In this document: one piece after another, positions 42,790 to 51,276 of the stretch
Layout: each line of letters starts with the position of its first letter
Position numbering within the stretch: the first letter of the stretch is position 1
Source of the DNA: Salinactinospora qingdaonensis
GTDB lineage: Bacteria; Actinomycetota; Actinomycetes; Streptosporangiales; Streptosporangiaceae
Direction: 5' to 3'
Assembly (NCBI RefSeq): GCF_039539445.1
Contig: NZ_BAABDD010000022.1
Span: 1 to 64,000 of the forward strand
Length of the DNA: 64,000 nt
Position numbers and translations under genes: made by a program
The notes under the pieces: model-generated
Database searches by the model: none
What the model saw: only the letters and a program-made list of their open reading frames with translations
What the model was told of the DNA's origin: nothing

Positions 42790-42826
42790 CTCCGGCCGTT
42801 GTATCCCCCGAAAGGAGAGTCCAACC

Positions 42827-43522
42827 GTGCACCCGAGGCTACGTTCGCTCATCCTCGCGCCCTTGATGACGCTCGCGTTGTTGGCGATGGTCGGCACCCC
42901 CGCCCACGCCGCCGCTTGGTCCTCCTCGGACCGGTGGGGAACCTGGACCGACCAGGGATACATCCTCTACAACAACGTCTGGGGCAGCGGGCACGGCTAC
43001 CAGGGAATCTGGGCCAACTCCTACCACGAGTGGGGGGTCTATGCCGACCACCCCGACACCGGCGGCGTCAAGTCCTACCCCAACGTCACCTGGAACGTGG
43101 ACCGGCGCATCAGCGAGATCACCGACCTCACCAGCAGCTTCGAGGTCGATGTCCCCAATGGTGGGGCCTACGCGACCTCCTACGACATCTGGGACGTCAA
43201 CCACGATTACGAGATCATGCTGTGGATGAACCAGCACGGGCCGGTCGGCCCGCTCGGTTCCTACCAGACCACCACCTCGGTCGGCGGCCACACCTGGAAC
43301 GTCTACCGCGGCTCCAACGGCGCCAACGAGGTCTTCTCGTTCATCCGCACCAGTGACACCTCCGCCGCCACCGTCGATATCGAGGCGGTCCTGGACTGGC
43401 TCGACAACGCCGGCTGGATGGGAGATGTCATCCTCGGCGACGTCCAGTTCGGCTACGAGATCACCTCCTCGGCCGGTGGCCTGGAGTTCGTCACCAACGA
43501 CTACGCGGTGGCCGTGAACTGA
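42827..43522 (+). CDS. Secreted GH12 endoglucanase/xyloglucanase
   Basis: 231 residues: a signal peptide (LRSLILAPLMTLALLAMVG, cleavage after AHA at about 28) and a single GH12 jelly-roll domain with no carbohydrate-binding module. The nucleophile is E129 in YEIMLWMNQHGP, and the acid/base is E211 in FGYEITSSAGGLEF. A WSSSDRWGTW start and IWANSYHEWGVYAD are typical of the family. GH12 enzymes cut beta-1,4-glucan or xyloglucan outside the cell with retention. The GTG at 42827 is preceded by GAAAGGAGAG. It is the only exported hydrolase of the locus and probably supplies the transporter. Confidence 0.9.
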   Translation: MHPRLRSLILAPLMTLALLAMVGTPAHAAAWSSSDRWGTWTDQGYILYNNVWGSGHGYQGIWANSYHEWGVYADHPDTGGVKSYPNVTWNVDRRISEITDLTSSFEVDVPNGGAYATSYDIWDVNHDYEIMLWMNQHGPVGPLGSYQTTTSVGGHTWNVYRGSNGANEVFSFIRTSDTSAATVDIEAVLDWLDNAGWMGDVILGDVQFGYEITSSAGGLEFVTNDYAVAVN

Positions 43523-43574
43523 TCCCCCGGTTGACCATCGGGCGCGCGGCGGCCGACGTGAGGTGGGCTCACGG

Positions 43575-44588
43575 TCACCGCGTGCCCAGCACGGGCCCGG
43601 AGCTGGCGCGCTGGGTAAGGTGGGGCTCCAGCAGCGTCAACTCTTGGGGCGTTTCGCCGTCGATCTTGGCCATCACCAGTTCCACCGCCCGCTTGCCCAT
43701 CTCCTGCGCCGGGATGGACACCGACGTGAGTTGCGGAGAGGACTGAAGGGCGACCTGTTCGGGGCAGATGGCCACCACGGACACGTCCTCAGGTACCGCC
43801 CGCCCGGTTTGCCACAGCAGGCTCAGCAGAGGCCCCACCGCTGCTTCGTTTTGCACCACCAACGCTGTGGTGCCGGGACGCTCACCGAAGATCCGCGTCA
43901 GCGTGCCCGCTGTCGACTCGTAGGTGCCCTCGCAGGGGCGGTGGATCACCTTGATGCCGCGCTCATCGGATCTGCGGCGCAACCCCTCCAAGGTACGTTC
44001 GGCAAAGCCGGTGTGGCGCTGATAGACCGAGGCGGCCTCCCCCACCACGGCGATCTCGCGGTGCCCGAGGTCGGCCAGATGGTCGGCGCACAGCGCACCG
44101 GTCGCCGTGAAATCCAAGTCGATGCAGGTGAGTCCGCTGGCGTCGGCGGGCAAGCCGATCAGGGCGGCGGGTCGGCCGACCTCCTTCAGCAGCGGGATCC
44201 GCTCGTCGTCGAGTTCGACGTCCATCAGGATCACAGCGTCGGCCAGGCCGCTGCCCGCCACTCGCCGTACGGCCGTGGGCCCTTCCACGTCGGTTAGGAG
44301 CAACACGTCATGGCCGAACTCCCGGGCGGTCGTAGAGACGGTGATCGCGATCTCCATCATCACCGGCACGTACATGTCGCTGCGTAGCGGTACCATCAGC
44401 GCGATGATGCTCGAACGGCTGCTGGCCAGGGCACGGGCCCCTGCGTTGGGGTGATAGCCAAGCTCTCGGATGCTGCGCCGCACGCGCTTGCGCGTCTTGT
44501 CGGAGATCGAACGTTTGCCGCTGAGGACGTACGACACCGTGCTGGCGGAAACACCGGCGTGCCGGGCGACCTCAGCGAGGGTGACCAT
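43575..44588 (-). CDS. LacI-family transcriptional regulator
   Basis: 337 residues. The N-terminal HTH and hinge read TLAEVARHAGVSASTVSYVL and then GYHPNAGARALASSRS, typical of LacI/GalR proteins. The rest is a periplasmic-binding-like effector domain (IIALMVPLRSDMYVPVMME, GALCADHLADLGHREIAVVG). The gene follows the GH12 gene convergently and has a TTGAAGCGCTTCAA palindrome 152 bp upstream of its start. I infer that it represses the GH3 gene, the transporter operon and itself, and is released by a xyloglucan-type oligosaccharide. Confidence 0.92.
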   Translation of the reverse strand: MVTLAEVARHAGVSASTVSYVLSGKRSISDKTRKRVRRSIRELGYHPNAGARALASSRSSIIALMVPLRSDMYVPVMMEIAITVSTTAREFGHDVLLLTDVEGPTAVRRVAGSGLADAVILMDVELDDERIPLLKEVGRPAALIGLPADASGLTCIDLDFTATGALCADHLADLGHREIAVVGEAASVYQRHTGFAERTLEGLRRRSDERGIKVIHRPCEGTYESTAGTLTRIFGERPGTTALVVQNEAAVGPLLSLLWQTGRAVPEDVSVVAICPEQVALQSSPQLTSVSIPAQEMGKRAVELVMAKIDGETPQELTLLEPHLTQRASSGPVLGTR

Positions 44589-44739
44589 GCGTGTTCTCCA
44601 TCCGATCTATCGATTTCCCGGTTATTGGAAACGGGGGTGCTAGGAGGGGAAAAGTGTTCCGATAATAGGCGGCAGTAAACGTCGAAAAAGGACGACATTC
44701 TGACAATAGGTTGCTCGGCAGCGACTGTCCAGCAAATTA

Positions 44740-44753
44740 TTGAAGCGCTTCAA
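44740..44753. promoter_or_regulatory. LacI-type operator upstream of the regulator gene
   Basis: TTGAAGCGCTTCAA, a perfect 14-bp palindrome and the best of the three copies in the window. It lies 152 bp upstream of the regulator ATG, in an AT-rich patch, consistent with autoregulation. Confidence 0.8.
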
Positions 44754-45222
44754 CGATAGTTTCGTAACTTTGAATCTCCGGCCGCTGTGACGAGCGTTTC
44801 CCGCTCTGCCGCCGTCGTGTCAACCTGGGTGATGAAGGCGGCGCACCACGTGTGTTCTCGCATGTCTCGCCGTTCGCTGGTCATGAGGGCCAACGCGCCG
44901 GTGTTTCCCGCTCGCGCTAGAACCGGAAATGCAGCCGTAGGACGTCGGGATGCGTAAGATACCCGATGGCCGGATTCGGCCCCGCCGCACAGGTGTCCCA
45001 CCCGGAGAAGATGGGTAGCGCCCCTTATCCGGTAGCCGCGCGGTACTCGCCCCACCGGAAATGTCTCTGGTGACGGGGCCGGAGAAATCGCTGCGGCTGC
45101 TCGCCGCCGCGGGGGCCAGCTCTTATCGCCGCCGCGCCCCGCGGATGCGGTCGAGCCTCGACCCGCCCACCCCACCGGTTAATACAGGGCCTCCCTCCTC
45201 GGCAGGGCTAGTCTCAGAGGTT
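44754..45222. other. Intergenic region, no supported gene
   Basis: About 470 bp between the operator and the next plus-strand gene. The minus-strand frame through 44750-45175 is rich in Arg/Ala/Pro in its first two thirds and has no family pattern. Promoters for both flanking genes must lie here, but I cannot place them. Confidence 0.35.
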
Positions 45223-45582
45223 ATGAGCCTGCTGCTGATGATGCTCGTGCTTCTGGGGGCGCTGTTCGTGATCGGCGCGGGGGCGGCGCTGGTCGCCTGG
45301 ATCATCCGGCACATCCAAAGCGGGTCCGCCGCCGGCCACCCCCTCCCCTCACCCCAAGAAGAGACCGGGGTCGGCGGTTACACTCCACTGCCAGAGGCGC
45401 TGGCGACCACGCACGCACAGCCGGCTCCCCAGTTGCCCGACCAGACCCTCGCGCGGGTCCGCGAACTGCTGGCCCGCGGCAACAGCGCCGAGGCGGTGCG
45501 CGCCGTACGCGCCGATACGGGACTGGACGCCCACCGCGCCCAAGAGGCGGTAAGCCGCATCCGCGACGGCGACTCCTCCTAA
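45223..45582 (+). CDS. Small membrane protein with ribosomal L7/L12-like C-terminal domain
   Basis: 119 residues. A single N-terminal membrane helix (LLLMMLVLLGALFVIGAGAA) is followed by a polar linker of about 45 residues. A C-terminal helix pair, LARVRELLARGNSAEAVRAV and DAHRAQEAVSRI, resembles the C-terminal fold of ribosomal protein L7/L12 (KxVRxxTGLxLxEAK). Such anchored L12-like proteins occur in many actinobacteria; their function is not known. No link to the sugar genes is evident. ATG 45223 begins immediately before the helix. Confidence 0.68.
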   Translation: MSLLLMMLVLLGALFVIGAGAALVAWIIRHIQSGSAAGHPLPSPQEETGVGGYTPLPEALATTHAQPAPQLPDQTLARVRELLARGNSAEAVRAVRADTGLDAHRAQEAVSRIRDGDSS

Positions 45583-45618
45583 ACGCCGCCGCCACCGGTA
45601 TCCGGTTGCGCTCGCGGG

Positions 45619-47010
45619 TCATGGCCGCGGTAGAACCTCGCTGAGATGGGGAAACGCCGCCAGGTAGCCCTCAAGCAGGGTTTGGGCGGCCGTCACCGAA
45701 TCCACGAGCGGATGCTGAGCGAACGCGCGCAGCGCCGGCGTGCGCGACCCCTCCCGAACCGCCGCCATCACCTCGCGCTCGACCCCCTTGACCGCGCGCA
45801 CCAGTGAGGTCTGGTGGTCGGTGAGCGTTCCAACCGCCAGCGGGCGCGCCCCCGTGGCGTCCACCAGACAGCCGACTTCGACGACGGCCTCGCTGTCCAG
45901 GCCGGCTATCGCCCCCCGGTTGGCCACGTTGACGATCAGCCGCGCCGGCTCGTCACGAGTGACCGCGCGCATCACCGCCAACGCCACTTCTTCGTAGCCG
46001 CCCCCGTCGAGGTCGGCCGCGTCGCGCTCGCCACCGCCCGCAGCCCGGCGGCTATCGGCCATATAGGTCGCTTCGCGCTCCAGGCGGGTCTGTTCCCACA
46101 ACTCAAGGGCGCGATCTGGGGTTTCCAAGGCCGCGCGGTAGAAGCGGGTCTGCTGTTCAAGGAGCTGTTCCCCCCGCGTTTGCCCGCCCCCCGCCACGGT
46201 CTCGGCGATCGCCGCCTGGGCCTCGCGCGCCATGTAGTAGTAGTGCAGGTACTCGTTGGGCAGAGCGCCCAGCGCCCGCAGCCACGCCGCGCCGAACAGT
46301 CGCCCCTCCTCGAAGGAGGCGAGCGCGGTGTCATCGGCCAGCAGAGCGGGCAGGTAATCGTCGCCGGCCACGCGTAGCGCGCGCAGCCATCCCAGATGGT
46401 TCAGGCCCGCGTAGTCGAACTGGGCACGCCGTGGGTCCACGCCCAGGGCACGAGCGGCCCGGCGACCCAAGCCCACGGGGGAGTCGCAGATGCCGATGAC
46501 GCGCTCGCCCAGAATCCGCGCCATCGCCTCTGTGACCAACCCCGCCGGGTTCGTGAAGTTGATCACCCACGCGCCCGGCGCGTGCTGGGCGATCGTGCGC
46601 GCCACGTGTTCGGCGACCGGCAGTGTGCGCAGTCCGTAGCTGATGCCTCCCGCGCCCACGGTCTCCTGGCCCAGCACGCCGCAATCCAGCGCCACGCGCT
46701 CATCGCGTACCCGCCCCGCCATCCCTTCCACCCGCACGGCGGAAAAGACGATGTCACAGCCGCGCAGTGCCGCGGTCAGGTCGGGCTGAGCCGCGAAGTC
46801 CACCCCGGGGGCGTCATGAGTGCGACGGTGGGCCTCGCGTTGGCGCTCGACCACCGCGCCGATCGCGCGCAGGCGCCGCTCGTCGCTGTCGTGGAGAACC
46901 ACCTCGGTGATCGGAGACGTGTCGCGGAGCGTGTCCGCCAGCAGCGCTCGGTAGACGAGCGGGACTCGGAAGCCGCCGCCACCGAGGATCGTCAGCCGCA
47001 CGCGCACCAC
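45619..47010 (-). CDS. GH4 glycosidase (6-phospho-beta-glucosidase type)
   Basis: 463 residues of the NAD+ and Mn2+-dependent GH4 family, which cleaves by oxidation-elimination. The NAD-binding start is LTILGGGGFRVPLVYRALL. INFTNPAGLVTEA follows, the metal-ligand Cys is in VIGICDSPVGLGRR and the His in GLNHLGWLRAL. LPNEYLHYYY is typical of phospho-beta-glucosidase members. No PTS genes are in view, so the substrate may not be phosphorylated, or may be phosphorylated by a kinase such as the neighbouring PfkB protein. The start is ambiguous among GTG 47010, GTG 47007 and GTG 47001. Confidence 0.88.
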   Translation of the reverse strand: MVRVRLTILGGGGFRVPLVYRALLADTLRDTSPITEVVLHDSDERRLRAIGAVVERQREAHRRTHDAPGVDFAAQPDLTAALRGCDIVFSAVRVEGMAGRVRDERVALDCGVLGQETVGAGGISYGLRTLPVAEHVARTIAQHAPGAWVINFTNPAGLVTEAMARILGERVIGICDSPVGLGRRAARALGVDPRRAQFDYAGLNHLGWLRALRVAGDDYLPALLADDTALASFEEGRLFGAAWLRALGALPNEYLHYYYMAREAQAAIAETVAGGGQTRGEQLLEQQTRFYRAALETPDRALELWEQTRLEREATYMADSRRAAGGGERDAADLDGGGYEEVALAVMRAVTRDEPARLIVNVANRGAIAGLDSEAVVEVGCLVDATGARPLAVGTLTDHQTSLVRAVKGVEREVMAAVREGSRTPALRAFAQHPLVDSVTAAQTLLEGYLAAFPHLSEVLPRP

Positions 47011-47340
47011 CCTTTCACCCGTGGATCAAAGCCGTCTTCACGCTAACCCGCGCCACCGCCGCCCGACGCCCCCGCAGCCGCGGCCGGCGGGAACACATCC
47101 GAGTCGACAAAGCGGGTGGCCGACCGTGAACCGACACGCTTCGGGCCGGATGAACAGCGAGCAAGGCGACAGCGACGACTACTCCTGTCGGTGACGTTGG
47201 CTAGTCTGCACAGCAACCCACCGATCACCGCCAAGAACATCCTCAGCGCCGCAGGGTAGTGCGGTGCCAGCCGGGCCCCGCTGCGCGATCCTGGCGAAAC
47301 TCGCGCAGTGAGGGCGAGAGACCTCGGGCAAGCCGGGCTG

Positions 47341-47430
47341 CGAAGCGGGGAACTAACGGGAACCCGTGAGGAAGTACCGCACCGACCAGCCCGAAAGCTG
47401 GTGGGAATCCCGCGGCGTCAGCCGCGGGGA
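47341..47430 (+). promoter_or_regulatory. Structured 5' leader of the PfkB gene
   Basis: Three consecutive perfect hairpins: ACGGG-AA-CCCGT (47356-47367), ACCAGC-CCGAAA-GCTGGT (47385-47402) and CCCGCGGC-GTCA-GCCGCGGG (47409-47428). GGAA-type purine linkers lie between them, and the last ends 44 bp before the PfkB ATG. The regular stem-linker pattern resembles a riboswitch aptamer or other regulatory RNA, but I could not match it to a class. The rest of 47011-47472 shows no gene. Confidence 0.4.
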
Positions 47431-47472
47431 AGGAAGTCGACAACTGGGATCGCGTTCGCGCAGGGAGCCACC

Positions 47473-48633
47473 ATGGCCGCCACACACGGGGAGGGGACCG
47501 CCCCTGACAGCCCGGGACCGGAGTACATCGAACTCGAATCCACCCCACTGGTCGGGGAGCCACGCGATGTGCTCGCCGGTGCGCGCGAGCCCGACAGTCC
47601 CACGATCGATCTTGCGCTCAGTGGCACGGTCTTTTTCGACATCGTCCTCACCGGGCTCGCCGCTCCGCCCGCCAGTGGGACAGAGGTCGACGCCGAGGGG
47701 ATGGGCTCCTGCCCGGGAGGGGTGGCCAACCTCGCGGTCGCCGCGTCCCGGCTGGGCTTGCGCACCGCGGTGTCGGCGGCGTTCGGCGAGGACGTCTACG
47801 GCGACTTCAGTTGGGAGACCCTGGCACATCAGGAGATGGTGGACCTGTCGGCGTCCCTGCGCGTGCCCGATTGGCACTCGCCGTTCACCGTCTCGCTGGC
47901 CTACCGTGGCGACCGCAGTATGGTCACCCACGAGCATCCCCCGCCCACCCCTTTGGAGGAGATGGCACAGCAGTTGCCCCACGCACGGGCGGCCTTCATC
48001 GGTCTCAGCGCCGAAGGCGACATACCCGACTGGGCCCTGAGCCAAAGCGCCCACGGCGCGATGCTCTTCGCCGACGTGGGATGGGACGTCACGCAGGAGT
48101 GGTCCAGTTCGGTCCTTCGCCAGTTGCGCCATTGCCACGCCTTCGTGCCCAACGCCATCGAGGCGATGTCCTACACCCGCACCGGAAGCCCCACGTCGGC
48201 GTTGGCCGCCTTAGCCGAGCACGTCCCGGTGGCCGTTGTCACCGACGGTCCCCGCGGGGCGCTGGCGGTCGACCAGACCACGGGGGAGAGCTCCGAAGTG
48301 GAAGGGCTGGTCATGGAGTCGATCGACACCACCGGCGCCGGGGACGTGTTCGGGGCCGCGTTCGTCGTAGGCACGCTCGCCGAGTGGCCCTTGGAGCAGC
48401 GCCTGCGTTTCGCGAACCTGTGCGCAGCGCTGTCGGTACAGCACACTGGCGGGTCGCTGTCCGCGCCGGGGTGGGCCGACATCGCCGCGTGGTGGGGCCG
48501 GTTGCACGCCGGCCACCGTGACACCGACCGCCGACTGCTCCGTGATTACGGTTTCCTCGCTGACCTCGTGCCGATGCCGTGGCTGCCCACTGAGCAGCGC
48601 CGCGCCAGTGCCACCATCGGGCTGCGCCACTGA
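47473..48633 (+). CDS. PfkB-family carbohydrate kinase
   Basis: 386 residues. The ribokinase-fold core starts at about residue 47 (DLALSGTVFFDIVLTGL). GMGSCPGGVANLAVAASRLG is the N-terminal PfkB signature, and IDTTGAGDVFGAAFVVG contains the catalytic base D291 and the anion hole. A 45-residue acidic N-terminal extension and a C-terminal tail of about 40 residues are outside the usual fold. It phosphorylates a sugar or related alcohol that cannot be named from sequence. It is divergent from the GH4 gene. ATG 47473 follows AGGGAG. Confidence 0.87.
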   Translation: MAATHGEGTAPDSPGPEYIELESTPLVGEPRDVLAGAREPDSPTIDLALSGTVFFDIVLTGLAAPPASGTEVDAEGMGSCPGGVANLAVAASRLGLRTAVSAAFGEDVYGDFSWETLAHQEMVDLSASLRVPDWHSPFTVSLAYRGDRSMVTHEHPPPTPLEEMAQQLPHARAAFIGLSAEGDIPDWALSQSAHGAMLFADVGWDVTQEWSSSVLRQLRHCHAFVPNAIEAMSYTRTGSPTSALAALAEHVPVAVVTDGPRGALAVDQTTGESSEVEGLVMESIDTTGAGDVFGAAFVVGTLAEWPLEQRLRFANLCAALSVQHTGGSLSAPGWADIAAWWGRLHAGHRDTDRRLLRDYGFLADLVPMPWLPTEQRRASATIGLRH

Positions 48634-48675
48634 GGCGGTTCCCGCTCCTGTCGCGCCGGGCCACGGCTGCGGGGA

Positions 48676-49545
48676 CTACAGCAGTTCTCCAGGGGGAGCG
48701 GCGGCGACCAGGGGCCAGGTGCCGTCGATGACCGTGCCGTGACCGGGGCGGCGCTTGTCGAGCCATGCCTGCCGGTCGCGCGCGTATTCGTTGGCCCAGT
48801 CGATCTGTCGCTGGTGCAGCTCAGGCAGGGACAATACGGCCAGGTCGGGGTAGCGCGCCCCAATCTCTTGGGACAGGGCCAAGCATGCCGCCGCGTCGGC
48901 GAGGGCGGTGTGGGCGTCGCTGAGATCGACCCCGTAGTGAGAGCACATCGCGGCGAGGTTGCGCGGCCCCCGGCGGTAGCGGTCGATCCCCCGGTCCAGC
49001 ACGAGCGGGTCGATGATGGGCGCCACGGGGCCGCCGATCCGTTCGGACAGGGAGGGCAGGCCGCGCCGCCATAGCTCATTGTCCAGCACGCCCAAATCGA
49101 ACGGGGCGTTGAAGATGGCCAGCCCCTTGCCCGCGCTCAGGTGGGCGCTCAACACGTCGGCGATCTCGGTCAACGCCTGCTCGGCCGGGCTGCCCTCGGC
49201 GCGGGCGCGTTCGGTGCTGATGCCGTGGATGGCCACGGCCTCCTGCGGGATCTCCCGCTCACCTGGATCGACCAGCCAGGTGAGCGGTTCCCCGGTGTCG
49301 TCGACGATCGCGGCGGAGACCAGAAACGCCTCGCGCGGATCGTTTGAGGAGGTCTCACAGTCGTAGCCGGCCAGCTCGGCAGTGTGCCAGCCGGGGTGGT
49401 CGCCTCGTGTAGGGGGAGCGGGATGCGCCGGCGCGTGGTCGGCACAGTAGACTCGCCAGCGGTTTGAGTCCTTTACGGCCGCTCCCGCGGCCGCTGCGAC
49501 CTTCATGCCACAGGTAGTGCAAAATCCTGCATAGCGGTTGCGCAT
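48676..49545 (-). CDS. DEDDh-type 3'-5' exonuclease with N-terminal zinc-ribbon-like segment
   Basis: 289 residues. The nuclease core resembles the DnaQ/epsilon proofreading family: ExoI GYDCETSSNDPREAF (D and E ligands, about residues 60-74), ExoII KGLAIFNAPFDLGVLDN, and ExoIII HTALADAAACL with the DEDDh His. The first 40 residues hold CTTCG and YCADHA, a probable zinc ligand set C-x2-C...C-x2-H. It likely trims DNA or RNA 3' ends; specificity unknown. Conserved as a stand-alone gene in actinomycetes. Confidence 0.88.
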   Translation of the reverse strand: MRNRYAGFCTTCGMKVAAAAGAAVKDSNRWRVYCADHAPAHPAPPTRGDHPGWHTAELAGYDCETSSNDPREAFLVSAAIVDDTGEPLTWLVDPGEREIPQEAVAIHGISTERARAEGSPAEQALTEIADVLSAHLSAGKGLAIFNAPFDLGVLDNELWRRGLPSLSERIGGPVAPIIDPLVLDRGIDRYRRGPRNLAAMCSHYGVDLSDAHTALADAAACLALSQEIGARYPDLAVLSLPELHQRQIDWANEYARDRQAWLDKRRPGHGTVIDGTWPLVAAAPPGELL

Positions 49546-49841
49546 GGGCTACCCCATTCTTTCGAGACCGTCGCAATCGTAACGGCGTGGTGTGACGTTA
49601 CCGGCGGTTTTACGGGCCGCTGGTCGCGCGCCATGACGACGGCGCGCGGTGGGGCGGGCGGGAACGAAGGGGCGAGTTGCCGGCAGCGCCGGCGCGCGGT
49701 CGCAGGCGGGAATAGCGAGTGTTCACGGGGTAGAGGCTCCTGTAAACACCTGAGCCAGGAGTGTGCCGTAGGGGGCGATGGAGCCGGCGGGTGGCCACCG
49801 CGGTGTTGTGGACCGCTGTCAGTGCAGAAAAAGGGGAGACC

Positions 49842-50054
49842 ATGAGCAGCTTGGACGAAGCGGCGCGCCAGCTTGAGCAGGCGATTCACGACGCCCGCGT
49901 GGCGTTCGACTGCATCGCCTTGGATGCGTTGGAACGGGCCCATACCAACGCGATCACCGCGCGTGCGGCGGTTGACGCCGCTGAGAACGTGATCCGCTCG
50001 GAGCTGGAGGCCCGCCAGGAGGAGTCCACCACCGAGGAGGACACCACCGGCTGA
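49842..50054 (+). CDS. Small helical hypothetical protein
   Basis: 70 residues, AAAAGGGGAGA Shine-Dalgarno. The sequence is almost entirely helical (EAARQLEQAIHDARVAFDCI, NAITARAAVDAAENVI) with an acidic Glu/Thr-rich tail, so a small coiled coil is likely. No family recognised. It stands alone before another hypothetical gene on the same strand. Confidence 0.6.
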   Translation: MSSLDEAARQLEQAIHDARVAFDCIALDALERAHTNAITARAAVDAAENVIRSELEARQEESTTEEDTTG

Positions 50055-50210
50055 GCCGTCCCCGACGGCGCGACGTCGCCCTGCCCCCGGTGCCGTGACG
50101 GCGCCGGGGGCAGAGCGCGTGTGCCCGCGGGGGACGTTGCTCCCTGACAATCTGCCCCGTTTGCTGGCAGATGGTCGAACTTATATTCGAATAGTCGGTA
50201 CCTTGGTGAT

Positions 50211-50585
50211 ATGTCGGATCAGGAGGTGTCCCGAGACTGGCCGGCGGGCGTGCATCCGCCCGGCGCGGAGTCGTTCGAGCAGACAGCTCTCGTCTGGTTG
50301 TTCGAGCAGGTCCCTGCGGATTACCGGCTGCACGGGGTGCTGCGCCGCCACCCGCTGGCCCTGGCGCGCCTCGCCCGTCTGCACGTCACCGCCTGCCTGG
50401 AAAACGCCCGGCAGGCTTACCGCACCACGCGCGCCGACCTGGGCGACTGGCTGCCCACGCACGCTGTGGACCAGGTCATGCGGGTCTACCTGACCGAGGG
50501 GCAGCGGCTGGCGGCCACGCTGCGCGCGGTCGAAGCGGTCGAGGCGGCCCTGCGCGCCTCCTACGCCGGTCCCCGGGGCTCGTGA
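50211..50585 (+). CDS. Hypothetical actinobacterial protein
   Basis: 124 residues, mainly helical: LVWLFEQVPADYRLHGVLRR, then HPLALARLARLHVTACLENA and DYLP-like text followed by VYLTEGQRLAATLRAVEAVE. No domain recognised. The composition and internal regularity look real, and an AT-rich patch (TTATATTCGAATAG, about 50180-50193) just upstream probably contains the promoter. The ATG at 50211 has no strong Shine-Dalgarno. Confidence 0.62.
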   Translation: MSDQEVSRDWPAGVHPPGAESFEQTALVWLFEQVPADYRLHGVLRRHPLALARLARLHVTACLENARQAYRTTRADLGDWLPTHAVDQVMRVYLTEGQRLAATLRAVEAVEAALRASYAGPRGS

Positions 50586-50670
50586 TGAGGCGGGCGCGGT
50601 GTGCGGCGTCGGGACTGTGGCGGGGCGTGGCCGCCTTTCTGGCCGGCCCGCGCCTTTGCCCAGCAACGGG

Positions 50671-51276
50671 TCAGACAGCGCTGACCCGCACCACCACGGC
50701 CGTCTCCGTGCCGGTGTTGACGAGTTGCCGTCCCTGGCCGCCGGCGAGGACCCGTGCCCGATCCGTCGCCAGGGCCCGTACCGCTCGCAGCGCCCCGCCG
50801 GCGCCCTCGGAGGGGGCGAGGGTGTCGATGACGTGGGTTCGGCCCCGTACCGCGTACACCACCTCGGCAGCAGGGACGCCATGGCCGCCCTCGGCTGCTA
50901 GAGAGACGAACTCTTCAGGGCGCAGGCGCACCGCTGTCACGCGCACGCCGTGGGGGACGCCGCGCCGCGCGCTCCGGGGAACCCGGTGCCAGTGCCCGAA
51001 GCGCCGTGGCCACATGGGGGGCCGAGCCAGTGCTTGGGCGGCGCTGCGGGCGAAAGTGGTGAGCCGCCCCACGGTGGGCGGGCCGGAGGAAGCGAGATGG
51101 GCGTAGCCACTCGTCGCGCCGGCCATGGCGATGTCGCCAATGCTGGCCAGCGAACCGGCCGCTCCTTCGTCAGGGTCCGTCTCGGTCGAAGGGGCGGAGT
51201 CGAGCGGCCGGTCGGGAACCAGGGTCACGGTGCCGCCGTGGCGTGGCTTTGTCGAGACAGCGGTGTCATGAGACAC
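50671..51276 (-). CDS. Hypothetical protein with cupin-like C-terminus
   Basis: 201 residues. The first 100 residues are low-complexity and basic. The last 90 have alternating beta-strand-like text (VRVTAVRLRPEEFVSLA, EVVYAVRGRTHVIDTL, GGQGRQLVNTGTETAVVVRV), consistent with a small cupin or jelly-roll. No metal-binding His cluster is visible. The GTG start at 51276 is chosen because AAGGACGG lies 8 bp upstream. Function unknown. Confidence 0.5.
   Translation of the reverse strand: MSHDTAVSTKPRHGGTVTLVPDRPLDSAPSTETDPDEGAAGSLASIGDIAMAGATSGYAHLASSGPPTVGRLTTFARSAAQALARPPMWPRRFGHWHRVPRSARRGVPHGVRVTAVRLRPEEFVSLAAEGGHGVPAAEVVYAVRGRTHVIDTLAPSEGAGGALRAVRALATDRARVLAGGQGRQLVNTGTETAVVVRVSAV

Noticed and set aside
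47341..47430. Assignment of the PfkB leader to a c-di-AMP (ydaO) or cobalamin riboswitch
   Set aside because: The hairpin order and the GGGAATCC-type element are only loosely similar, and the conserved core motifs of those classes are not present.
49503..50150. 215-codon minus-strand frame across the small helical protein gene
   Set aside because: Low-complexity product; the plus-strand 70-residue gene has a strong Shine-Dalgarno and better composition.
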